A stretch of DNA of 64,000 nucleotides from Prosopocoilus inquinatus (Eukaryota; Arthropoda; Insecta; Coleoptera; Lucanidae): positions 39,914,101-39,978,100 of the forward strand of contig CM069872.1 of assembly GCA_036172665.1 (NCBI GenBank). The letters are read 5' to 3'. The notes beneath the pieces were generated by a model. The model was not told the DNA's origin and ran no database searches. It saw nothing but the letters and a program-made list of their open reading frames with translations. Below, one piece after another: positions 1 to 12,257 of the stretch. The translations under genes and the position numbers were made by a program. Within the stretch, counting starts at the first letter, position 1. Every line of letters begins with the position of its first letter.

Positions 1-240
1 GTCGCGGCATCTCCAAACACTTAGAGCCATTATGCTACTTATTTAGGCTTTTATCGCTCTCATGCGTTCCACGTTTCGTCCTGCCGTTCGTTTCAATTCA
101 TTGATCCTCGTGTACAACTATTTGAGGACAGTTTCCGGAATATCTTGAAACAAAAAGAACACCTTGGGAATTCTTAAGAACCGAAGTAAAAGCTTGTTCT
201 CTTAATCTATAGGGCTTACCAAATTCCAAATGTATTGGAA
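1..240. other. Flank with no recognisable gene
   Basis: This stretch lies upstream of the Tc1-type transposase remnant. I see no open frame with family resemblance and no obvious terminal inverted repeat. It may hold the decayed 5' part of the Tc1 element, but I could not show that. Confidence 0.3.
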
Positions 241-242
241 AG

Positions 243-784
243 ATGTGCTCGATCTCTGTGTCGTCAGTTTATGGTAGGATCAGGGTATTTGGACTACGAC
301 CTCAGTTGGAACTACGTTTAACTTCATCAACTTCAGATCACCAACGACAACGTCTCCAATGGTGCCATGACCGACCCATTAACTATTCAGGAGATTTAGT
401 TATCTTTAGTGACGAGCCATCGATTTTGTTTGGGAACTCATGATGGAGGACAACGGGTTAGAAGACGTCGAAGTGAGCGACACAATTTGCAACACATTGT
501 AAGAAGTCATGTAGATCGCACCCGTGCGACTAATGGAAAGGGCTACTATCAGTACAGGAAATGTGTCTTTTTTTTTAGCTAGCCATGGTACATACTACGA
601 GAGTGGAACGCTACATTCGGGACTTTCTACAAGAAGTTTTTCTTCTTTACGTCACGTCGGAGGCGGCCAATACACTTCCTGGATCAATCAGGAACAGGCA
701 TCCGTTCGTGGAATGTGTTTGGGATATGATGGGAAGAAGAATTAACAATTTGGCGCGCCCTCTTATAAGTTTGACAGCTTTGTG
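243..784 (+). pseudogene. Tc1-type transposase remnant
   Basis: A decayed DDE transposase of the Tc1 branch, the enzyme that would cut and paste the element at TA sites. The first part reads like the region after the HTH: 'GLRPQLEL', then 'RQRLQWCHDR' and 'LVIFSDEP', where the Asp at 411-413 matches the first catalytic Asp. After stops and frameshifts, a later frame gives 'ERYIRDFLQE' and 'FVECVWDMMGRRI', matching the third-acid block with its Glu at 711-713. The region around the second catalytic Asp is missing. Family assignment rests on the order and spacing of these blocks. The gene cannot be functional. It continues directly into the tandem array that ends at 2091. Confidence 0.8.
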
Positions 785-2091
785 TGGTTAGAAGACGTCG
801 AAATCAGCGACACAATTTACAACACACTGAACAACGTCATGTATCTCGCACCGTGAGACTAAGGGAATGCGCTTGTATCAGCATAGGAAGCGTGTCTTCT
901 TTAGTATTTATCCATGGGACATACTATGACAGTGGAAAGATACATTCGGGATGTTTTACAAGAAGTTGCTCTGCCTTATGTCAGAGTCGTCCCAGCTACC
1001 CTTTTCCAGCTCGGTCTCTTGTTGACCGTAGGATAATACACTTCCTGGAGCAATTAGGAACAGACACCCTTCCATGTACCCTTAAGGGATCGTGATCTTT
1101 CTTTCCCATTGAACGTGTTTGGGATACGACGGGAAGAAGAATTAACAATTTGGGGCGCCCTCTTCTAAGTTTGACAGCTTTACGTGTGGTTAGAAGACGC
1201 TGAGGTCACTGACACAATTTACAACACACTACAGAAGTCATGTAGCTCGCACCGTGCGACTAATGGTATGGGCTAGTATGAGTGCAGGATGCGTATCTTC
1301 TTTAGTAGTTATCCATGGTACATACTATGACAGTGGAACGCTACATTCGGGATTTTCTACAAGAAGTTGTTCTTCCTTACGTCACGTCGGAGGCAGCCAA
1401 TACACTTCCTGGATCAATCAGGAACACGCATCCTTTGGTGGACCTCCAAGGGATCGTGATCTTTCTCTCCCATTGAATGTGTTTGGGATATGATGGAAAG
1501 AAAAATTAACAATTTGGCGCGCCCTCTTATAAGTTTGACAGCTTTGGGTGGTTAGAAGACGTCGAAATCAGCGACGCAATTTACAACACACTGTACAACG
1601 TCATGTACCGCGCACCGTGACACTAAGGGAATACGCTAGTATCAGCATAGGAAGCATGTCTTCTTTAGTATTTATCCATGGGACATATTATGATAGTGGA
1701 AAGATACATTCCGGATGTTTTACAAGAAGTTGCTCTGCCTTATGTCAGAGTTCTCCCAGCTACCCTTTTCCAGCTCGGTCTCTTGTTGACCGTAGGATAA
1801 TACACTTCCTGGAGCAATCAGGAACAGGCACCCTTTCGTGAACTCCTAAGGGATCGTGATCTTTCTTTCCCATTGAACGTGTTTGAGATACGACGGGAAG
1901 AAGAATTAACAATTTGGGGCGCCCTCTTCTAAGTTTGGCAGCTTTCCGTGTGGTTAGAAGACGCTGAGGTCACTGACACAATTTACAACATCCTTTGGTG
2001 GACCTCCAAGGGATCGTGATCTTTCTCTCCCATTGAATGTGTTTGGGATATGATGGAAAGAAGAATTAACAATTTGGCGCGCCCTCCTCTA
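455..2091 (+). repeat. Dimeric tandem array of a Tc1 transposase 3' end
   Basis: Five units derived from the transposase 3' end follow one another: A 455-784, B 785-1186, C 1187-1548, D 1549-1950 and E 1951-2091. Most begin with a TGGTTAGAAGACG-like block. A, C and E form one type; B and D form a longer type that keeps about 40 bp lost from the first. B to D and C to E are both offset by exactly 764 bp, so the repeating unit is a 402 + 362 bp dimer. A carries an extra deletion of about 32 bp. E has a large internal deletion and is the truncated end. All units still show the 'VERYIRDVLQE'-like and 'VWDMMGRRI'-like blocks in some frame. Confidence 0.85.
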
Positions 2092-3600
2092 ACTTCGGTT
2101 GTTTTCGGTATGAGATACAAGTGGCCTCGAATTCCTTGCCTCACGATGAAATTGATCATTTAATGAATCCATGCCTAGGCGACTTTAAGATTCCTTAAGA
2201 CAAGGCAGTGTTAAAGCTTTAAATTTGCGATGACACGCTGTTGTTTCCGTATTGTATTTATGAGGCAGCTGTGCAAACAGTTGCCATTCGCTTCAAATTC
2301 TCGCACAGTATAAGATCAAACCCTTAGCCGTCTGAAAACGAGCTTTAAGCAGCGACAAGGCTGCGGTTCTACACATTATTAGTTTTTTTTCTTTTGATCT
2401 CATCGCTTTAATTAATTTAAAAGGACTGCTTTATTAAAGGAAAGTATGTCCATCATGTTTCGTGGAGCATTCATTTTGGGTGATACATTTTCTATGAAAA
2501 GCAGTGTAGGCATATTTTCCCCAAACGGATGGTAAAGTTAAAAACAAACAAGGTTTTTAGAACTGTATACTTTTCTCTTTTAACAAAATCTATATAAAGT
2601 ATAACATCGTGTCATACAACTTTATAATCAATGGCAAATGGGAGGCAAGGGCGATCCATGATCATATAGCTGCTGACAGTTAACAAGAATATGCAAGGAA
2701 AGGAATAACCGACTGGAGAAAGAAAAAAGAAAAAATAATATCCATTTTTTCTGATAGAAAGGTGAGGCAACAATTTCTAAGCAACAAAAAATAAATCCAT
2801 GATATGCTAAAGAATGACAGAAAAAAGAAACAAAATTTCTTGATGGTCAGTTTTCTTGTTGTCAACATTTCTTGATTGTCAGGGTTTTGGTAGTTGTGGA
2901 TACAAAATTCATTAAGTTTTATTTATTTACTTCGATTTATTAAACAGGATATAATAGGATAATCGAAAACAGAAAAAAGAAAAACACATCTATTAATAAT
3001 ATTTTTCACAAAAGAGGATGGTTTGAAACATTTAAAAATTGTCGGTGGTATTGTTAAGTACGGCCAATAGAAATTAAACACGAAAGAATCAGCTTGGATG
3101 AAAGAACTGGGCATTCTAAAATTGCACAGAATTCAAGAGAACTATTTGATAACACCTGCTGTAGTCCTTACGAGAAGAGGAAATGCTCAGAAAATTATAA
3201 TAAATGAAAAAAAAGAGTTGCCTGCAATTATTCTTACATTATAAATTTAATCATGTCCAATGTGTAATCCAAAGTTTTCTCAATATTAAGATTAACAGTT
3301 TTTTTTTTAATATTCGAATTTACAATTTAAATTAAAAAAAAATATGTACTAGCTCCAAACAGCTTTTCTCTTTTAAATGTTATTTCGAAGCTTTTACTAA
3401 CGGAATCCTTTTGATTTTGCGAAGAGGGAGTCTCCGAATCAGTTTCTGGCTCTAATGTGAAAAGGGTAGATACAAATCTTGGGATTTATTTTGTTAGAAT
3501 TTTACGTCGTTAACAGCGATAACTGTCATTGCATTTTGGAGAGTCAAAAAGTATTTTCTTGTTTTAACGAACGAAAAAAAAAAATTATAAAAATATCTAA
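2092..3600. other. AT-rich DNA, no gene seen
   Basis: Only short open stretches without family resemblance occur here, with poly-A and poly-T runs. The short reverse-strand frames near 2.7-3.1 kb are hydrophobic by composition and unsupported. Confidence 0.5.
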
Positions 3601-3603
3601 AAT

Positions 3604-3757
3604 GCGTAGCTGCGGAATCATAAAGCGGGACAGTAAACTTTCTTTGGTTTAAACGTTACTTCATCGTGACAAGTTATTTGTATCAGTAAATTGATTACTC
3701 CTATTAATACAAAATTATGTTATAAGACTTGTCCTTTATGATTCCACAGCCGTAGCT
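3604..3757. repeat. Short inverted-repeat element (MITE-like hairpin)
   Basis: Imperfect inverted repeats of about 25-28 bp (3604-3632 and 3729-3757) share the core GTAGCT...GGAATCATAAAG in opposite orientation, with about 100 bp between them. The arrangement suits a tiny non-autonomous DNA element. No clear target duplication was found. Confidence 0.55.
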
Positions 3758-4985
3758 ATGATTATGATCGAAACTTTAAAGAATCGCTTTTAAAAAAAAA
3801 AATTATTCTTAAAATAAAAACATTTTTGTTTCCTCATCCTTTCTGCCACACATTTGCTTTAAAATAGGAAGCCTATACAACAATATGCAACATTTTCACA
3901 TCTTTTGAACCGTCTGTCTGAAAGATTAGCTTGGTCATAGGTTTATGTTAAATAATTTGTCGTTTTGTAAATAGTCTTTTTACAAATCCACACATTTCTG
4001 CTATCGGTGCTTTAACTTTAAAATCCAGTCTGCATTTTGTTCCTCCAACCTTTGGGTTGGACACCTTATTCACGTATAACGGATAGAGAGAGGTAAATCG
4101 ACCAAAAATTTTTATACTTCTTAGTTTCTGATAAACTATGATTATTTTGAACTCCATAACTAGGCATGCACAAGAAACGGACTGTTTTGTCTGAACTGTT
4201 TGCCGGTGTAAGTTGTGAAATAGGAACGTGGCAAACCATTTATTATAGTAAAAATGTTATTGGGGAGTACCAGCCTGTAAACAATATGGATATGGTTGAC
4301 TTTCTTTATTCTGTTCTGTATATCTGTTTTTGTTCCTCCTTTCTAATCCAGTATCCCAGATAGTAGAAAATTTCCATTTCTTCTACTACTTTTTGGTGTA
4401 TACTGCTATGGTGTTCTTCCGGTTCTTCCTCCGTGCAGAGTTTTCAAGAGTCATTGGTGTCTTGGCGCGACATTTCAGCAGAATCTCGTCTAGCACCTCG
4501 TCTGCCATTTTCAGGTTTCCTCTGTTGCTTCCTTGCTTCTGCTCCTCGTTGTTGTGTGAGTATATTTTCCTCTGTGTATATGCCTTCAAATCGTATCTCC
4601 TACTTATTTCTTTCTACTGACCTTCTTCTTAATGTTAGTCGAGTTTTTCCGCCGTTCCTTTTCTTTTGTTCGACACTATTTGATATTATACTGAAAAAGA
4701 TTTCTAACTGGACAATTCCGACTGCTGCTGCTGCAAAATTAACAATATCTCATACTGTTGCGAATAACATTTTTCTCAGCGTAAGCATAACGTTACGTTT
4801 GAAAAATTACATTTCAAATTAATTTTTTTCTCGTGGTTTTAAACAAAATTCAACACGCGCATTTTTGGTTTAAATCGACAAAATTGTTTAGTTATCATTT
4901 CGCAAACACCCCGACTTAATTGCTGTTGAAACTGTCTGCATGAACTACCGATGTTTGCTTTGTTTGTAGAGCCTCTTCGGTCTAC
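3758..4985. other. AT-rich DNA, no gene recognised
   Basis: Overlapping frames on both strands at 4330-4822 reach about 130 codons, but neither shows a family motif. The reverse frame at 4386-4589 is rich in Lys and Arg and could be a retroelement scrap. I leave it unassigned. Confidence 0.4.
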
Positions 4986-5415
4986 GCAACGTAGGCAAAA
5001 TTAACGTTTTAAATGACGGGATTCCACGCTGATAATTGAAATTCAAGTTACTTGCAGTGCTGCATCAGCAGATCACATTTCATTCAAAAGAATTAACGCA
5101 TTGGCTCTATAATTATGTTTCAACGTGACGCTGACAGTTTTGATACATCAATGTTTTGGACACGAACATTTAGAAAATGCACTTTGTCACATCCTGTACG
5201 GGTAGTTTAATAACTGATTATTTATTATTCATTCGGGCAGTTAGCCATTGATTAGTAGAAACGAGTACGTCGCAGTAAGTTAGTAAATCGGTGATTGTTG
5301 GTCTTGGATGAAGAGCCGAAGAACATTTTTATATTTATGTTCGGTTTGATTATTTCATGCCAAGATAGTGTCTCCTAATGTAAAACCGATTAGTTCAGTT
5401 AAACATAATGGACCA
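4986..5415 (+). repeat. Dispersed LTR-like repeat, copy 1
   Basis: Closely similar along its length to 23889-24375 in the same orientation. Shared blocks include CAAAATTAACGTTT, ATTCCACGCTGA and CGCACTTTGTG-like sequence, ending near GGACCAA. Copy 2 has a TATA box at the equivalent of GGGTAGTTTAATAA here, so this looks like a decayed LTR or promoter-bearing repeat. No primer-binding site or coding region is attached. It lies just upstream of the LINE. Confidence 0.6.
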
Positions 5416-5465
5416 ATTATGATTATGACTTATTTCACTGATGCAAATTGCGTTAAATTACTTAA

Positions 5466-7960
5466 AGTAAAACAAACCAAACAATATCCTGCTTTTACCG
5501 TTCTCCTTCGGGTAACATTGGAAAATTCGTTGATGAATTGAATGATTATTTACTAGTGTTAAATGATAGAAACCAAATTTTAGTGGATGACATTAATATT
5601 GATATTTTAGCCTACAATAATGCTGTTACTAGTTACCTAAATATTATGTTTATGTTCGGATTCGTGAAATGTATTACTTTAGCAACTCGGGTTACTGAAA
5701 GTGCTGCTGCCTGTATTAACCACATTTTTGTTAAATCTAATAATATCCTCTTGTATCGTACTAAAATTCTACAGTCATTCGTTACTGATCACTACGCTAC
5801 AGTATTATTCAAGAGTAATCAAGATTTTATTGAAACTGAAAATAATTCCTACACATTTAAACGTCTATATCATACATTATTTATAAGCAACGTTAAAAAT
5901 ATAGATTGGCCAAATTTATACAACACTAATGATCCTAATTTAGCATATAATATATTCAGTGATAAACTAAAACATGAAATAGAAAACGCTACGCAAATTG
6001 TAACTTACAATGTTAAATTAAAAAAATTGAAACCATGGATAACAGCGGGTTTAATTAAATCTATTCGTTATAGAGATAAACTTGCTAAACAATTATTAAA
6101 TAGGCCAGATCATGAATTGAGAAATCATTACAAAAACTATAGAAATACTGTAACTGCTCTTATTCGACATCAAAAAAATAATTACTATTCAAAAAAAATT
6201 GGCGATGCCAATGGTTATACAAAACGTACTTGTAAAATTGTATATGATAGTTGTGATATTTCTAAACAAAATCATAATAAAGCTATTTCAATTAATACTG
6301 AAAACTGCGAAATTAATAGCTCTGAACAGCCTCTAGAACTAGCTAATTGTTTTAATAAATACTTTACTGAAATAGGAGTTATACTTTATAACAATATTCC
6401 TAATCAGAATGTAACTTTTAGTACAAATCCAGTGAATGAAAGTGCATTCTTTACTCCCATTACATGTAATGAAATCACCAATTGTATTTCGAAATTAAAA
6501 AATAAATCAACTATATATTTAGATGAAATATCAAACAATATTGTTAAAATAATACCTCAGTATATTAATACTCCTTTATGTTACGTACACAAAATGTATC
6601 TTACTGAAGGTATTTTTCCTAATGAACTCAAACGTTCGATTACTATTCCTATTTTTAAATCGGGTGGCAAATCCCTGCTTCAAAACTAGAGATCCATTTC
6701 TCTAACATCAGTCTTTTCTAAATTATTAAAGAGATGTTTGAAGAATAGAAAGCTAAATTTTATTAAAGATAACATATTTAGTCCTTTTCCCAATTCGGAT
6801 TTCGTCAAAATCTGAGATTGTAATGATGCTGTCATTAATTTAACACAGAATATTTCTCAATCTTTAGATGATGGATGTTAGGCACTTTTCTTGATTTAAA
6901 AAAAAGCTTTCAATACAGTGCCCCATGATCGTCTTTTAAAGAAACTACAGTGTTATGGCTTTAGAAGCAAAGTTCTAGAATTATTGAAATGTTATCTTGT
7001 CAATAGGACACAATGTACAAGAATAGGTAACACAGTAAGTAATGAAAGAATTGTTAAAACTGGGTTCCACCGGGCACAGTACTTGGACCACTTCTTTTTC
7101 TACTATATGATAATGATTTGCATTCATTAAATATCATGTAGCTTTACAGCATTTGCTGATGATACCTCTGTAGTGTTTACATCTGATACATGGGAGTCTG
7201 CCGCCAAATTAACATCTGATGGCTTAAATAAAATTAAGAAATGGTTAGATTATAACTTATTATCCTTAAATTTAGATAAAACTGTTGTTATACCTGTTTC
7301 TATTCAGAATTGTAATTTCGATTCTATCCCTAAAATCAAAGTCGCTAATACAGTTTTGAAATATTCTGATAATACCAAATATTTATGATTATTAGTAGAC
7401 TCTAATCTACGTTGGCATCTTCACACACAGAAGGTGGTAAACAAAATTAGAAAAACTTTGTAAATTTTTAGACAAATTAGGCAGTACTGTAACATTAATT
7501 TACTAAGAACAGTTTATTTTGAATTAGTTCAAAGCTGTATATATTATGGAATATCAGTATGGGGTTCAACTAACACCTCTATTATTAAACATCTAGAGGT
7601 AACTCAGAAATTAATTTTAAAAATTTGCTTAAATAAACCCAGAACTTTTTCATTCCAACTATTGTTCAACTTATTTAAAGTATTGACTATTAACCTTCTA
7701 CACAAAAAGCTATAATTATTTATACACATTTGAATAAATCTAAAATTCCTTTTGTGCACTATGATAATTTTACTACTAGAGCATGCAGACATCGTGATCT
7801 AGAAATTTCTTTCTGTAACACTTCAAAAGGACAAAGATATATTTTGTACCAAGGTCCTCAATATTATAATATGCTTCCCGTTGATATCAGATCAACCTTC
7901 AGTCTTCATGTTTTTGATACATATGTTTTGTATCATTATGTAAAAGTATTCTAAATGCTC
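5466..7960 (+). pseudogene. CR1/Jockey-type LINE ORF2 remnant
   Basis: A non-LTR retrotransposon polyprotein, 5' truncated. The open frame 5466-6689 starts inside the apurinic-type endonuclease: 'FYRSPSGNIG', 'LVDDINIDIL', then 'CINHIF', where the family usually has Asp in place of this Asn. It continues through a linker with 'LKPWITAGLIKSIR' to the start of the reverse transcriptase. After 6689 the frame breaks repeatedly. 'FNTVPHDRLLKKLQCYGF' (6908-6962), a PPGTVLGPL-like block and 'FADDTSVVF' (the catalytic YxDD-type box, near 7150) follow in order, then thumb-like sequence to about 7952. It would copy element RNA into DNA at nicked target sites, but many stops make it dead. The clade assignment is tentative. 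Confidence 0.85.
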
Positions 7961-8194
7961 TTACTTTAAACTATCAAAAGCTTTCCTGAAGTAGAAGAAA
8001 GCTAGTAGGAAATTCTGAAATCATTGTATTTGATTGTTTTGTTAGTAATCTTATCGCAGTTATTTGATTTGTACAGGTTCTTCTGCTTAATCAAGGTCTC
8101 TATGTGTACTTATTGTTAAACCAACGTAAAGTGGCCTCCTCTTTTCCTATCAAATGATACCTGGTGTTTATCTCTAATCTTATTTATTTTTTTA
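7961..8194 (+). other. Probable LINE 3' untranslated remnant
   Basis: AT-rich sequence between the last reverse-transcriptase-like codons and the tail of the reverse-strand SINE. No separate feature is visible. It is assigned to the LINE by position only. Confidence 0.35.
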
Positions 8195-8465
8195 TGTGTG
8201 GTGGTTGCCTAACGGGGTCCTAAGTCATGGACTTGTCAGGACCTCAGGAGCGGGAGTGTATTTTAGTGTGTGTAAAGTGTTCCATGTCTTTGTTACTTCC
8301 AAACCTCCTTGCCGTTGAAGGGGAAGTAGTGTCGAATTTTCTCCCCAACACTGAAGGGTACCTGAAGCGAGTAACGACCACACCCGAGCAATATCTCGAG
8401 CGTCGTGCGAACCCGCGACCTTACAACTGTGAGGTCGGTTCCTTACCGCTTTGACCGATGAGACG
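8173..8465 (-). mobile_element. tRNA-derived SINE
   Basis: Read on the minus strand, the head (about 8465-8390) resembles a tRNA gene: an A-box-like GGTCAAAGCGGTAAGGA, then CTCACAG, and the B-box-like GGTCGCGGGTTCGCACGAC. A unique body follows and ends in CCGTTAGGCAACCACCACAC and an A-rich tail (AAAAAAATAAATAAG). This is the layout of a Pol III-transcribed SINE mobilised by a LINE. Its 3' 60 bp recur at 33411-33471 with another A-rich tail, which supports retroposition. A functional tRNA is unlikely because the acceptor stem is not visible. Confidence 0.75.
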
Positions 8466-8989
8466 TTCATTCTAAACATACATCGATTTCTTTTTATTTA
8501 AAAATCTGAAAGTCTAGGTCTGTGTATGAAAATCTAAAAGTGTAGGTTGTGTATCTGTTTTCTGTGAAAGCTGTAGGTAGTTACTCTATCCATAATTCAT
8601 TTGAAAGACGTTGGTTTATAATTTACTAATGCCGCGCTATCTCGTTTAAAAAAAGAAGAAATGAAAAGTAGCTGTAAAAATCAAAACAAACAAGAAAGAA
8701 AAAAAATCAGGTCATGATGTGATTTATGCCGAATTAGAGAGTTATTGATTGTTTACGCGCCGGCTTTCGAGTTCGTTTTCTATTTTTAGCTCAAATTTCC
8801 GCATCTTAAAATAGAAAGTTTCGAAATTTCATATTTGCAAGTTCTTAATGAAATAAAAGATATATCATAGCTATATAAAAGATACATAGATAGATGGCGA
8901 CGTTAACATTTACGGGATGTCCGAAGTGAATCAGTGCGATAATCAGGGATGTTAATTTTATCTGTCATAATAAAAGAGATTAAGATAAA
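8466..8989. other. AT-rich spacer, nothing recognised
   Basis: Contains poly-A-rich runs and no coding or RNA signature. Confidence 0.4.
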
Positions 8990-9440
8990 GATGTCCCCGT
9001 TACGGCGTGTAAACTGCGCAATTAGCATAGTTCAGAAACTGAAAACGCCGTCGGATTCGGCCGGGCATTCTTGCATATTAAAAACGACGTGGAATTCCTC
9101 TACATGGATGTAGCTTGTTGCTTTTGGCGCTTCATTAATCCTCGTTTAAGGCTTTTAGCGGCGATTTATAGCAACAATAAAAGAGGCCCGCGCACGCCCA
9201 CGCCGTGTCCAATGTCCTGATCCTCGGGAGAGTAATGAACACTTGTCTCCTCACGCACGTCTCCGAAAATTACAGTAATAAGCTCCGAGCAAAAAAGCGT
9301 TCTTAATATGTTGCAACAAAGCGAATGCAGCTGGGAATGACGTATTACGTCGTCGTGTAATTAGCGGTTTGCTTACTCCTCATTACCGTGAGGCCGCCAC
9401 GCAGTCTGAGCTAATGTTTCTTTACCTGACTGCACCGACC
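8990..9440. other. Candidate conserved non-coding island
   Basis: This stretch is less AT-rich than its surroundings, shows no internal repeats or transposon motifs, and has scattered TTAATTAGC/TAATTA and CATTAATCC-type sites. It resembles insect cis-regulatory DNA, but conservation cannot be judged from one sequence. Confidence 0.25.
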
Positions 9441-10439
9441 GTTATAATTCAAAAGCGCTCATTACCGTCATCGATCTCATATGTGGTAGGAAACTGTGGA
9501 GGCAATTAATTTTATCCGTACGTATACATGTGTAAGTAGCAACAGGCACGAATTCGAAACCTTTAATTACATATTTCATTTTACTTAGCCCCTCACACTT
9601 TTGAATATTTTCTTTTTTTGCAAAGACGACACGCCTATTCTTTAGAGTATTTGTTTCCATATCCCACTTCATATCTTCTTTTCCTTAGCTTAAGATCTTT
9701 TTTTACATCCGCTTTCACTTCCTGCAAGTTTTTTTAGGTCAACCAGTACATACCGCCCTCTTTATTAACAAGATCTTAAATCGTGCAGTGGTATTTGTGA
9801 GTCCTTTAGTTAGTTGCTCTAAGTTTAGAGGACAACTCGAGGGTTATTTCTTACGGTCTTTGTCGTTCTCTGTTACGTTTCAAAATCGTTCAATTTCACA
9901 TTCAGATAATACGTTCCGTTTTCCATTTCGCAATAGAAGCTCTAATAGCTACTACTATGTTGGTCACATCGTCTGAAATGGTCCTTATCGGCGTTGGTCA
10001 GTTTTGATCTTTTTTTTGATTGTATTTTTACGTGTAGATATGACCGTCTTTAATTGAAAAGGGATCTATTTCGCCCCGCGGAAGATCTGGAAGTAAAGTT
10101 CCACGTACATTGTTGGTTTACGGTTGTTTGTTTTCGATAAAAATGTAATAGAAGCCCTTCGACCAGGAGTCCTTATCAGCCCGTGAGCACTCTTTAGGCA
10201 AGTTTTATTAATGACTCGAGAACGATTAATATTACATTCCGGATTACATCTTTAATTAGCAAGCACGACAGGGCAGAATCCGTATCGTCTTCCCCGCTTG
10301 AATTTGCGTAGGAAGTTACATACAATGTTTGTTTTCATAGGAAAATCATGGTCTAAGCAAAGAAACAATTATGTCACATCGGCCTAGCCGAAAGTTCCTG
10401 TAAGCTGGAAATTAGGTCAACCAAAGTCAACTCAAACCA
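9441..10439. other. Non-repetitive DNA, no gene seen
   Basis: Short frames only. Around 10170-10330 the composition again resembles the regulatory-looking islands (ATTAATATTACATTCCGGAT, TTTAATTAGCAAGCACG). Confidence 0.4.
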
Positions 10440-11900
10440 CTCCTACCAACATAAATTATCAGCCGTTTCCTCATTTTTTACAGAGCTTTTTCAATACCTA
10501 TGAGTCTTTTTGATTTCACCATAGAAATTAAAACTATTTGCCAAATAGCACACAACAATAATTTTCCTATTGAAGTCATCTCTAATCTATTTTACAAAAC
10601 CAAAAGTACTTTCATTAACGGAGCCGTTTTCCCTAGCTTCGAACACACTTCGGCTTCCTCTAATAACTTCATTGACGTTTTGTTACTCTATTTATTATTT
10701 CCAAAAATAACTTAGAGAAGCTCTTAAGAAACTCGAAGGAGTAAAGATTACGTTTTCAAATTATTATAACCTTATGACCGAACTTTTTAATTCTAAGGAT
10801 GAGATTCAATTTATGAACAAAAGTGGGTGGTGTTTACTCTTTTTAATGAGCAGAGCCTCATTGCAATATCTATCTACACAATAGGCCAAACTGGTCGTAA
10901 ACTTGCTCTTCTTGTCAAAGAGCATTTGGTTTCCGCTAGGCTGGGTAAAACGGACTCAAATTTTGCTACCCATCTCTTAGATTATTCCGGACATCTACCT
11001 GATATTAATCATTCTGTTAAACTTTTCCACCAGCTTCCCAAAGGCCTCCAACTTAATGTGGCTGAATCTTTAGAAATATTCTTAGCAAAGAACAATAGTG
11101 ATGTTACCCTACTTAACGATCAGACTGTATCACCCCATTTCAATTTTTTTGAACCCATCAATTGGAATATCTCTGAATGTTACGTTCCATCATTTTTGGG
11201 TGTGGATGAATTTTGTTTAAAGTTATTACCCTTTTTCCCCCATTTTCCTCTGTTTTACTTTTTGTAAGATTTTTGTTCCTTATAAATTGGAATAGTTCGC
11301 AGATCTGCTGTCAAAGTGATTTTAGGTAGATCTTAACTTTGTTTTTAAATTATTTTATGACTTTAACGTATTTTATATTTACTTCTTGTTTTATGATTTC
11401 ATTTAGATATTGCCATCAGCTGTTATACTTAATTATAAGATTTGACTTCATTGTAATGATGTCTATTTTGCCTGGCATCTTCTCCTCTTCCAAATTCGGC
11501 GGGACATTCTCGTTGGTGTGTGGGGTCTAGTCCATGAAAGCATCCTCCCTTTGTTAATTTGTTCTGAACTGTTACCTTTACCTTTTACTTATTTGTTTAG
11601 CCGTTAATTTTACCGATCGATTTTGTAACTTTTGAAATTAAGTTTCCATTTGTTAGAGAATTTTCAGTAACATTTTTATGTCACCTTACATGGTTATCAC
11701 TTAGTCGCGTGTTAGTCGCTAATAAAATGGCTTCCTGTCAACACCATTTACAACTGTGCGACCTATGTAAGATTGGTCTTAGTTTTGTTAATAATTTAAG
11801 TGTTTTAGGCTCTAATGTCAAAAAATCTTCGCAGATTTGAGAATAGTCACCGACCGAAACATGTCATCTTAGCCTACTGTTGATGAATTAATGAACAATT
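10440..11900 (+). pseudogene. Penelope-like element tail: RT end plus GIY-YIG endonuclease
   Basis: The end of a Penelope-like retroelement. A frame at 10500-10715 has 'TICQIAHNNNFPIEVI', typical of the segment after the reverse transcriptase. A second frame near 10715-10830 gives 'LKKLEGVKITFSNYY'. The frame at 10827-11267 contains the GIY-YIG nuclease core 'IYTIGQTGRKLALLVKEH' (an extra residue disrupts the YIG) followed by 'SNFATHLLDYSGH', which fits the family. At least two frameshifts make it inactive. The 3' flank to about 11.9 kb is AT-rich and holds a hammerhead-like remnant, as expected for the terminal repeat of these elements. The 5' boundary is unclear. Confidence 0.8.
11833..11869 (+). 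ncRNA. Degenerate hammerhead ribozyme remnant
   Basis: GACCGAAACATGTCATCT preserves the GAAA core, a tiny stem III (AC-AT-GT) and the C before the cleavage site. AGAT/ATCT can form a stem I. The CTGATGA box is decayed to TTGAGAA, losing two core positions, and stem II is poor, so it should not cleave. Its place behind a GIY-YIG gene matches the known hammerheads of Penelope-like terminal repeats. Confidence 0.45.
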
Positions 11901-12257
11901 TTTTACTTCGACTTAGAAAGCGTTTAGGGACTTAAGGCAAATACTTTCCAAACTTTTATTTTTATAGTCACTAGTATCATATGGATAACTCGATACAATC
12001 AAATTCATTTAAATAGTTGGCTTCTTTGATCATAAATCAGTTCAACAACAATCTTGTCACAGTGCGTGAACCCATGTTGGCTAGTGAGTTACCTCTTCCA
12101 TCTGTCATGTAAATTATATTTTGCAACCCCATTTACTTTGTAGCGCCGTAGCTTTACCAAAACAATAGTAATCTCTAGCTGCCGTAAAAGTGAGGATTTT
12201 CAACCACCTTTAACCCTTCTTGCGAGGACAAGCACAAAATGTGTGCCATCTTCGTAC
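11901..12257. other. AT-rich spacer, nothing recognised
   Basis: Lies between the Penelope-like remnant and the left inverted arm that starts at 12258. No coding signature. Confidence 0.4.

Noticed and set aside
4330..4822. Overlapping frames of 96 and 129 codons
   Set aside because: No motif, frames overlap on both strands, and the composition is hydrophobic through T-richness only.
7145..7160. GCTGATGAT as a hammerhead core
   Set aside because: It encodes the FADD box of the LINE, lacks a following GAAA at the right distance and forms no stem II. The minus-strand match near 22515 is likewise the YADD box.
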